DNA of 64,000 nt from Streptomyces qinzhouensis (GTDB lineage: Bacteria > Actinomycetota > Actinomycetes > Streptomycetales > Streptomycetaceae): NCBI RefSeq assembly GCF_007856155.1, contig NZ_CP042266.1, forward strand, positions 7,998,001-8,062,000, written 5' to 3'. A program made the translations under genes and the position numbers. The stretch's first letter is position 1; each line of letters begins with the position of its first letter. The notes below the pieces were generated by a model. That model saw only the letters and a list, made by a program, of their open reading frames with translations, was not told the DNA's origin and did not search any database. Below, piece after piece: positions 43,572 to 61,004 of the stretch.

Positions 43572-43600
43572 TTCCCGTCTCCGCGAAAAGAATGGGGTGG

Positions 43601-43608
43601 CTAGGGGT
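43601..43608. promoter_or_regulatory. CTAGGGGT box between ligase 1 and ACP
   Basis: An occurrence of the CTAGGGG motif that also appears at 45036 and 60796. It lies 30 bp upstream of the leftward ligase and about 100 bp upstream of the rightward ACP. Possible binding half-site for the LAL regulator at 61005. Confidence 0.45.
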
Positions 43609-43706
43609 GCCCGGCCGGCCCGGGGGAGGATTACGTTGACCGCGAAGCCGACCGTTCGGAAAATCCCGACAGAACAAACAGAAAACCGGGACAAAGAGGA
43701 GCCGAT

Positions 43707-43955
43707 ATGTGGGACGAACCGTTCGAGCAATTGCTCCGCAAGCACCTTTCCCTGCTGGAGGACGGCGATGTCATCACCGCCGAAACCAGCCTGCGGGACT
43801 TCGGCCTCGATTCCCTCGGGGTCGTCGAACTGCTGTCCTCGCTGGAACAGACCTACGGCGTGCGCTTCGTCGACGACGCCCTGCACCTCGACAACTTCGC
43901 CACCCCCGGCGTCCTGTGGGACACGCTCGCGGCCATGCGCTCACCCGCCGGCTGA
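43707..43955 (+). CDS. Discrete acyl/aminoacyl carrier protein (VinL-like)
   Basis: 82 residues, ATG preceded by AAAGAGGAG. Carrier motif FGLDSLGVVELLSSLEQ with Ser36. Placed between an adenylation enzyme and a trans-acyltransferase, it fits the VinL role of holding the beta-aminoacyl (or dipeptidyl) starter before transfer to the PKS loading ACP. Its last 15 bp overlap the convergent acyltransferase gene. Confidence 0.9.
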   Translation: MWDEPFEQLLRKHLSLLEDGDVITAETSLRDFGLDSLGVVELLSSLEQTYGVRFVDDALHLDNFATPGVLWDTLAAMRSPAG

Positions 43956-44915
43956 CCCCTCCTGGGCGAACACATAGCGCCGGCGCGGCCGCATCGCCGT
44001 CGCCGGCTTCACGGCGACCACCTCGAACGCCTCGGTCATGATCTCCACCCGGCCCCACAGCGCGTCCTGACCGGTGACAAAAGCCCGCCGGACGCCCAGC
44101 GCCCCCAGCGCCGAGACGACCGCCGGCCACCGCACCGGCCGCACCGCCGCATCCAGCAGCAGCTCCCCGACCCCGGCCGCCGTCTCCACCAGCGAACCGT
44201 CGTGATCGGACACCACAGGCACCTGCGGGTCACCGAACGACACGCCCGCGAACACCTCGGCCGCCATCTCCTGCCGCAACGCCCGGAACGCCGGCGAGTG
44301 CATCGGCGGCCGCATCACATACAACGGCAGCCCACCGGCCGCCCGCAGCCTGCCCTGGAGCCAGTCCAGCACACCCTCGCGCACCGACAGCAGATGAAAA
44401 TCACGGTCCACCCGGCAGGCCACCTCGTTCCACTCACCGCGCGCGTCCAGCTCCCCCCGGATCTCGGCCAGCCGGTCCGCCGGCACCCGGGCGAACGACT
44501 GAGTGACGACATCACGGTGCTCCCGCGCGAAGTAGGCATCCGCCCGGCGCCCCCACTCGGCGGTCACCCACACCGCGTCCGCGAAGCCCAGCGCCCCGGC
44601 CCGCACCGCCGCGGCCGTCCCGCCGAAACTGGCGCCCGCACAGGCAACCGGCCGCACACCGTGCTCGGCGACCGCCCACTCCGCCAGCGCCAGACAGCCC
44701 ACCAGGAACGCGATCCGCGCCGGCTCCGGAAACGCCCCCGCCCCGCCGCCGGCCTCCGCCTCCCGGTACCGGTCGAGCAGCCGGTACCCCAGCACCTCCT
44801 CCGCCTCGGCGACGAAACCGCGCGCCACCGGATGAGCGCTGAGGAAACGCGCCGAGTCCGCCAGCCGGACCGGACCGATTCCGGGAAAGACAATCGCCGA
44901 CTTTCCCTCCGTCAT
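43941..44915 (-). CDS. Trans-acyltransferase for aminoacyl starter (VinK-like)
   Basis: 324 residues with an acyltransferase fold. FPGIGPVRLADSARFL stands where malonyltransferases have G-Q-G-S-Q, nucleophile Ser96 is in AGASFGGT, and PPMHSPAF carries the catalytic His. At the position of the Arg that binds the malonate carboxylate (R-G in VAxRG), the sequence reads AEWGRR, so Arg is Trp121. This argues against malonyl transfer and for moving an uncharged aminoacyl or dipeptidyl group from the discrete ACP to the N-terminal ACP of the PKS, as VinK does. Confidence 0.85.
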   Translation of the reverse strand: MTEGKSAIVFPGIGPVRLADSARFLSAHPVARGFVAEAEEVLGYRLLDRYREAEAGGGAGAFPEPARIAFLVGCLALAEWAVAEHGVRPVACAGASFGGTAAAVRAGALGFADAVWVTAEWGRRADAYFAREHRDVVTQSFARVPADRLAEIRGELDARGEWNEVACRVDRDFHLLSVREGVLDWLQGRLRAAGGLPLYVMRPPMHSPAFRALRQEMAAEVFAGVSFGDPQVPVVSDHDGSLVETAAGVGELLLDAAVRPVRWPAVVSALGALGVRRAFVTGQDALWGRVEIMTEAFEVVAVKPATAMRPRRRYVFAQEGSAGG

Positions 44916-45033
44916 TCTTCCTCCCCGGTTCGCCGGAATTTCCCGCACCGCTATTCGGCGGGCCCCGGCACGGCAGGCCGCTCCGTACGGCACCAATTTC
45001 CGGATAGTCTTGTGCGCACCTCTCTCGCCGCAT

Positions 45034-45054
45034 AACCCCTAGGGCCCCCTAACC
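45034..45054. promoter_or_regulatory. CCCCTAGGG box between acyltransferase and ligase 2
   Basis: AACCCCTAGGG (45034-45044) is followed immediately by CCCCCTAACC, a second half-site, in the 230-bp divergent promoter region. The core CCCTAGGG is a perfect palindrome. Confidence 0.55.
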
Positions 45055-45145
45055 GGCCGCCGGGTGACCGGCAGTTCTTGTGGCGACCAAATGCGCTCTG
45101 TTAGAAACAGTCCGCTATTTCGTCGGCAATCGGAAAGGGCGGCGC

Positions 45146-46753
45146 ATGAACCCGTTCGGACCGCGTCCGCCCCGCGCGCACGCCTCCGTGGACAACCTCC
45201 GGACCTACCTCCTCGCCGGAGCGGCCACGGCACCCCACCGGCCCGCCGTGATCCAGGCCGCACCCGGCGGCGGCCTGGAAACCCTCACCTACGGCGAACT
45301 CGCCGAGCGCACCGACGCCTGCGCCGAAACCCTCGGCGCCCTCGGGCTCGACGTCGGCGACCGGGTCCTCATCGAGTCCGACACCAGCGCCGACGCCATA
45401 GCGGCGCTCCTGGCCTGCGCGACCCTGGGACTGCCCTTCGTCCCCGTCACCCCCCAGCTGCCCGACGAACGCCTGCGGGCGATCATCGACGGCGCCGAGC
45501 CCGCCCTCCACCTCCAGGCCGAAGGCGGCCGGCGCACCGGCATCCCGGCACCGGTCGGCACCGGCCGCATCGGCCCCGCCGGCCTCACGATCGAGCGCCC
45601 GCCCGCACCGCGCGGCCCACGCCGCCGCCGTACCGTCACACCCGTCGACACCGCCTACATCATCTTCACCTCCGGCACCACCGGCCGGCCCAAAGGCGTC
45701 GCCATGAGCCACCGCGGCGTCGTCTCGTTCCTGCGGGGCGTGCGGACCTACTCCATCCTCACCCCCGACGACCGGGTCGCCGGCACCGCACCACTCCAGT
45801 TCGACTTCGCGCTCTTCGACATCGGATTCGCCCTCAGCCACGGCGCGGCACTGATACCCGTACCGCACGACCGGCTCTCCTGGCCGCGCCGCTTCCTGGC
45901 ATTCCTGCGCGAAACCGGAGCGACCCGGATCAACGCCGTGCCCTCGCTGTGGCGGCCGGTCCTGCGCCACGAGCCCGGCATGCTGGCCGAACTGGGACGG
46001 AGCGAAACCGTACGCGGCGTCCTCTTCTCCGGAGAGGCCTTCCCCCCCGACGAACTGCGCCGCCTCCAGGAACTGCTGCCCACCGCGCAATTCCTCAACC
46101 TGTACGGCCCCACCGAGGTGATGGCCATCTCCCTCACCCGGCTGCCGAACCCGCTGCCGCCCGACGCGGTACGCCTGTCGATCGGCTCCGCCGTCCCGGG
46201 CGCCGAAATGACACTGATCGCCGCCGACGGCCGGATCGTGGACGAACCCGGGCCGGTCGGCGAAATCCATCTGCGCAGCACCTCGCTGTTCAGCGGCTAC
46301 TGGAACGACCCCGAAACCACCCGCACCACCCTCGTTCCCGACCCGCTCGACCCCGCATCGGGACGGCTGGTGCTGAAAACCGGCGACCTCGCGTCCCTGG
46401 GCCCGGACGGAGACCTCTACTTCCACGGCCGCGCCGACTCCCAGGTACAGATCCGCGGCAACCGGGTAGAACTCGGCGAGGTGGAAGGACGGGTCGCCGC
46501 ATTCCCCGGCATCACCGGCGCGGTCGCCGCGGTCCTCGCCCACGACGACGACGAGCCGCGGCTGCACGCCTTCGTCACCCACAGCACCCGGGCCTCGGCA
46601 CCGGACCCCAAGGACGTCGCCGCCTTCGTCCGCACCGTACTGCCCGCCTACATGGTCCCGCACCACCTGCACGTGGTGGACACGTTCCCGCTGACCCCCA
46701 ACGGCAAGGTCGACCGCGCGGCGCTCGGCGCCCTCCTGCCGCCCCGGCCTTGA
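45146..46753 (+). CDS. Stand-alone amino acid adenylation enzyme 2 (VinN/VinM-like)
   Basis: 535 residues from the ATG at 45146 (GGAAAGGG upstream), chosen over the ATG at 45080. A3 IIFTSGTTGRPKGVAMSHRG, A4 APLQFDFALFDIGFALS, A5 FLNLYGPTEVMAISLTR, A7 LKTGDLASLG, A8 RADSQVQIRGNRVELGE and A10 TPNGKVDR are complete. It has no fused carrier domain. With adenylation enzyme 1, the ACP and the VinK-like transferase it makes a full set for activating and protecting a beta-amino acid starter. A MITE follows 31 bp after its stop, before the PKS. Confidence 0.82.
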   Translation: MNPFGPRPPRAHASVDNLRTYLLAGAATAPHRPAVIQAAPGGGLETLTYGELAERTDACAETLGALGLDVGDRVLIESDTSADAIAALLACATLGLPFVPVTPQLPDERLRAIIDGAEPALHLQAEGGRRTGIPAPVGTGRIGPAGLTIERPPAPRGPRRRRTVTPVDTAYIIFTSGTTGRPKGVAMSHRGVVSFLRGVRTYSILTPDDRVAGTAPLQFDFALFDIGFALSHGAALIPVPHDRLSWPRRFLAFLRETGATRINAVPSLWRPVLRHEPGMLAELGRSETVRGVLFSGEAFPPDELRRLQELLPTAQFLNLYGPTEVMAISLTRLPNPLPPDAVRLSIGSAVPGAEMTLIAADGRIVDEPGPVGEIHLRSTSLFSGYWNDPETTRTTLVPDPLDPASGRLVLKTGDLASLGPDGDLYFHGRADSQVQIRGNRVELGEVEGRVAAFPGITGAVAAVLAHDDDEPRLHAFVTHSTRASAPDPKDVAAFVRTVLPAYMVPHHLHVVDTFPLTPNGKVDRAALGALLPPRP

Positions 46754-46784
46754 CCCCCGCCCACACCGCTCGCCCTCGCCAGGC

Positions 46785-46985
46785 CGTGTCTGACAAATCC
46801 CGTCTGGCCCGCGACGCCCGGCACGCACACTCTCCCCCTGTGCCCTTCGGGCACGGGAGGTGCCCCCAGCGTTGTCGGGATTTCCCAAGTACGTCCAGTA
46901 CGAGGGAAACCTCCGCCTTGCGATTGCACGCACCGACCGCCGCAGGCCCCGCCCTCCGGGCGGACGACGCTATTTGTCAGACACG
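46785..46985 (-). mobile_element. MITE-like repeat element, copy 2
   Basis: 201 bp with near-perfect ends CGTGTCTGACAAAT (46785-46798) and ATTTGTCAGACACG (46972-46985). The interior matches copy 1 (2431-2653) in reverse orientation, including the TACGTCCAGTACGAGGGAAA and TTGTCGGGATTTCCC segments, but is about 20 bp shorter. It ends 2-3 bp before GAGGGAG, the PKS ribosome-binding site, so it separates the PKS from the ligase 2 gene in what would otherwise be a tight operon. Confidence 0.8.
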
Positions 46986-47002
46986 ACCGAGGGAGTACGC
47001 CC

Positions 47003-57640
<10,638 letters not shown>

Positions 57641-57789
57641 CCCCCCACCACCCGCCGCCGCCCGGGCCCCTCGGGGACACCGGGCGGCGACGCGCGGGTG
57701 ACCGCGCCCCCACCGCCCGAAGCCGAAACCCGGCCCCGCCCGAAGCCGAAGCCGGGCCGGGGCCGGGGCCGGGGCCGGGGCCGGGGCTG
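57641..57789. repeat. Convergent gap with GGGGCC microsatellite
   Basis: The 149 bp between the convergent PKS and aminotransferase genes contain CCGAAGCC repeats and, at 57755-57786, about five GGGGCC units. It probably folds strongly and may terminate both transcripts. Confidence 0.7.
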
Positions 57790-59103
57790 TCAGGACACCA
57801 GGCGGCGCACCCCGTCCTCGATCCTGCGCAGCCCCGCCGCGACATGAGGCAGCGTCAGGGGCGTGTCGGAGCGCAGCGCCTGCCACTGCAGCGCGGGCGT
57901 ATCGCCGTACAGCATGCTGGTGGCGGCCTTGAAACGCAGCGCGCCGACGTCGTCGCCCAGAAGATGCCCGGCCAGGACGGCCAGACCACCGCGGTCCAGC
58001 AGACAGCGAGCCAGCGACGGCGAGTCGACGACCCCCTTGGCGGCGAGCACCGGCCGCAGCGGCTCGAAGTCGGGGTAGACGTAGAACCCCCCGGCCGGGG
58101 GCCGGCAGACCGCTCCGGCCCCGGTGAAGACGGCGTGCACCGCCCGGGCCACGGCCCCGTGGAGGCGGGCCCCGGCGGCGAGATGGGCCCGCAGCTCCGG
58201 CGGTTCGGCGAACGCGTAGGCGGCGACCTCCTGCATGGGCGCGGCCAGGGTCGACCACACCTCGCTGGCGACCGAGAGGACCTGGTCCCGCAGCATCCGC
58301 CCCGGCCCGTCGGCGGGGAAACGGGCCACCCCGATACGCCAGCCGCCGAGCGCCAGACTCTTGGACAGCCCGCTGGTCACCACGGTCCGGTGGGGGACCA
58401 CCTCGCACGGGCTGAGGAAGGGGACGGCCGGATCGTGGACCACGTCCCGGTAGATCTCGTCGGAGACGACGGTGAGGTCCTCCCGCTCGGCGACGGCGCA
58501 GATCTCCCGGATCAGGGCGGGCGGGGCCAGGGTGCCGGTGGGATTGTCGGGAAGGGTCAGGATCACGGTCCGCGGGTCACGGCCCGCGCGCCGCTCGGCG
58601 GCGACGGTCCGGCACAGCTCGGCCGGATCGGGTACCCCGCCCGCCTCGGCGGGGATCGCCACCGCGACGGCACGCCTCCCGGCCAGGGCCGCTTGCGGCG
58701 CGTACGTGTTCCACGCCGGCCGGGGAATCAGCACATCGCCCGGCAGCACCAGGTTGAGCGCCATCAGCAGCGGCTTGCTGCCCGGGGCGACCACCACCTG
58801 GCCGGGGTCCGTCGGCAGCCGGCGGCGGCTGAAATAGCCGGCCACCGCCGCCCGCACCCCGGCATCACCCTGAACGGGGCCGTACGCGTTGCGCCGCGCC
58901 CCGGCGACCAGAGCCGCCACCAGCGGCTCGAAGGCCGGCAGCCGGGACTCGCCGAAGCCCAGATGGACGATGTCCTCGCCCGCCGCCCTGCGCTCGGCGA
59001 CCTGCTGGTTGAGCGCCAGGTTCGGCGACATCGGCCGGACCGCGGGCTCCGGCCCGGGCCGGAGCCCCGGCCCGGTGAGTAGCGGGTTCACCGTGGTGGT
59101 CAC
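57790..59103 (-). CDS. Class I/II PLP-dependent aminotransferase
   Basis: 437 residues from a GTG at 59103 with GGAAGGAAG upstream. Fold type I features: VHLGFGESRLPAFEPLVAAL, RNAYGPVQGDAGVRAAVAGY, TLPDNPTGTLAPP (Asn), VVSDEIYRDVV (Asp-Tyr pair), and the PLP Lys in TSGLSKSLALGGWRIGVAR with Arg. It transaminates amino/keto acids; substrate unknown. It lies 16 bp after the aminomutase-like gene in the same operon, so it may make the aminomutase substrate or process the beta-amino acid starter. Confidence 0.88.
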   Translation of the reverse strand: MTTTVNPLLTGPGLRPGPEPAVRPMSPNLALNQQVAERRAAGEDIVHLGFGESRLPAFEPLVAALVAGARRNAYGPVQGDAGVRAAVAGYFSRRRLPTDPGQVVVAPGSKPLLMALNLVLPGDVLIPRPAWNTYAPQAALAGRRAVAVAIPAEAGGVPDPAELCRTVAAERRAGRDPRTVILTLPDNPTGTLAPPALIREICAVAEREDLTVVSDEIYRDVVHDPAVPFLSPCEVVPHRTVVTSGLSKSLALGGWRIGVARFPADGPGRMLRDQVLSVASEVWSTLAAPMQEVAAYAFAEPPELRAHLAAGARLHGAVARAVHAVFTGAGAVCRPPAGGFYVYPDFEPLRPVLAAKGVVDSPSLARCLLDRGGLAVLAGHLLGDDVGALRFKAATSMLYGDTPALQWQALRSDTPLTLPHVAAGLRRIEDGVRRLVS

Positions 59104-59119
59104 GGCAGACTTCCTTCCG

Positions 59120-60454
59120 TCAGGCCGTGCCGGGGGCACCGCCCCAGACCGCGGCGGCGATATCGTGCGGTGTGTCACCGGCCGGCTCCAACTCGTCCAG
59201 CCAGGCCGCGGTGGGGGAGTAACACGCTCGGAAAGGACGGCCCACCAGCGCGGGATCCCGCGCCTGGAGCATCCGCAGCTGGAAGAACCGCCCCCCGGCA
59301 CTCTCCTCGACGCCGTCCACCACGACCTTCCCCGGGGTCGCGGACATCACCGGCCCGCGCACCGTCCGAGCCAGCCCCGGCAGCGTCCGGTAGGCCGAGG
59401 CGAACACCTCGGCGGCCTTCGCCAGCGGCACCTTGAAATAGTCGTACGGCCCGGTGTCGCGCTCCACGAACATGTAGTACGGCACGGCCCCCGCGGCCAG
59501 CTCGGCCCGCCACAGCGCACTCCACGTCGCGGCGGAGTCGTTGATCCGCCCGATCAGCGGCGCCTGGCAGTACACCACCGCGCCGGTCGCCCGGATCCGG
59601 GACAGCGCCCTGGCCACCAGCTCGGTCCCCAGCTCCCGGGGATGGGTGAAATGCGCCATCACCGCCAGCGTCCGCCCGCCGGCCGTCACCCGCTCGAAGA
59701 AACGCAGCACATCGTCCGCGTCCTGGTCGGTGACGAAACGCTGCGGCCAGTACGCCAGCGACTTGGTGCCGATCCGGATCGTCCGGACCGACTCCACCCC
59801 CAGCAGCGGCTCCAGATGATCCACCAGCCGGTCCGTACCCATGATCATCGGATCGCCGCCCGTGACGAGCACATCGTGCACCTCGGGATGCTCACCCAGA
59901 TACCGGACCAGAACCTCCGGGCCCGGCGCCGCGAACCGCAGATCGGCGTCCCCCACGAACTGCGCCCAGCGGAAGCAGTAGGTGCAGTACGAATGGCAGG
60001 ACTGCCCCTGGCTGGGGAAGTAGAGCACCGTCTCCCGGTACTTGTGCTGCAGCCCCGGCGCGGGCGAGCCGCCGATCCGGGGCACATTCAGCTCCTGCTG
60101 GCCGGAGGGGTGCGGGTTCAGACGCCCCCGGATCTCCTTGACCGCCGCCGCGACCGCCTGCCGGTCACCGGTCCCGGTCGCCGCCGTCAGCAACCGCTCG
60201 TCCCCCGGCGACAACATGCCGCGCTGGGGAAACACCATCCGGAACATCGGGTCGTCGGGCACCCGGTCCCAGTCGATGAGTTCGGACAGCGTGTACTCGT
60301 TGACCCGGAACGGCAGGACCTGGGAAATCAGCCGGACCGTCGCCACCTGCTCCCCGGTGAGCGGAAAACGCGCGGCGATGGCGTCGACCTGCCGGACACC
60401 GAGCGCGCGAAAACGCTGGCTCCGGACAGGGGTGGGGCCCAGCGGCGGCATCAT
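59120..60454 (-). CDS. KamA-family radical SAM 2,3-aminomutase
   Basis: 444 residues from the ATG at 60454 (GGAAGAG upstream). The cluster motif GQSCHSYCTYCFRW is CxxxCxxC, with SAM-binding VLVTGGDPMIM and FTHPRELG, and a PLP Lys candidate in SATPGKVVVDG. Lysine 2,3-aminomutases bind the lysine side chain by two Asp residues, one in the P-Y-Y-x-x-x-x-D stretch and one in V-D-A-P-G-G-G-G-K. Here those regions read PYYMFVERD and VMSATPGK, so at least the second Asp is gone and a basic Arg is nearby. This favours an acidic or neutral substrate such as glutamate. Product: a beta-amino acid for the PKS starter. Confidence 0.85.
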   Translation of the reverse strand: MMPPLGPTPVRSQRFRALGVRQVDAIAARFPLTGEQVATVRLISQVLPFRVNEYTLSELIDWDRVPDDPMFRMVFPQRGMLSPGDERLLTAATGTGDRQAVAAAVKEIRGRLNPHPSGQQELNVPRIGGSPAPGLQHKYRETVLYFPSQGQSCHSYCTYCFRWAQFVGDADLRFAAPGPEVLVRYLGEHPEVHDVLVTGGDPMIMGTDRLVDHLEPLLGVESVRTIRIGTKSLAYWPQRFVTDQDADDVLRFFERVTAGGRTLAVMAHFTHPRELGTELVARALSRIRATGAVVYCQAPLIGRINDSAATWSALWRAELAAGAVPYYMFVERDTGPYDYFKVPLAKAAEVFASAYRTLPGLARTVRGPVMSATPGKVVVDGVEESAGGRFFQLRMLQARDPALVGRPFRACYSPTAAWLDELEPAGDTPHDIAAAVWGGAPGTA

Positions 60455-61004
60455 TGCGGATCTCTTCCGTGAGGCTTCGTCGACAGGGGAGGACAAGACG
60501 GGGCGGACGCCCTGCCGGCGCCCCGTGCCGGGACGCCGGAGGCCGCCTCGGCCGGTGACCGTAACGACACCGAAACCGGCACACCGCACCGCACCGGACC
60601 CGCCCGGCCCGCCGGGAAACCCGGCCCACCACGGCCCGGCCCGGCAACGGCGAAGGCCTCGGTACGGCGAACACGACTACGCGGCATGGTGGCGAGTGCT
60701 TCCTCGTCACGCGCTCCAGGAGCGCCGTGGGCGGCCGGCTGGTATCTACGGATTTGATCGTCGGCCTCACCACCCGCCGCCAGCCACCCGTAGAACCCCC
60801 TAGGGTCCTTCTTTCGCAACCGGCCGCAACCGGCGAACGGGATACACCCCCACCCCCCGGGCACGGGAACGGCCCCCGGGACACGCGGGCCGGGGGCCAG
60901 GGGCCGGGGGCGCGGGGGACATGCCGCACGTCCCCCGAACACGGGGACCGGGCGGGCGGGGGCACCTCCCGCCTGCCCGGACACCGGCCCGGACACGACC
61001 TGGG
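60455..61004 (-). promoter_or_regulatory. 550-bp promoter region of the aminomutase operon with a CCCCCTAGGGT box
   Basis: No gene is supported in this gap. ACCCCCTAGGGT at 60795-60806 repeats the box found at 45036 and 43601 and lies about 340 bp upstream of the aminomutase start. The stretch 60840-60990 is G/C-rich with short inverted GGGGCC/GGCCCC words and may terminate the LAL regulator message that ends at 61005. Confidence 0.5.

Noticed and set aside
60840..60990. Small rightward gene in the gap before the LAL regulator
   Set aside because: Pro/Gly-rich frame without ribosome-binding site, overlapping inverted G/C words.
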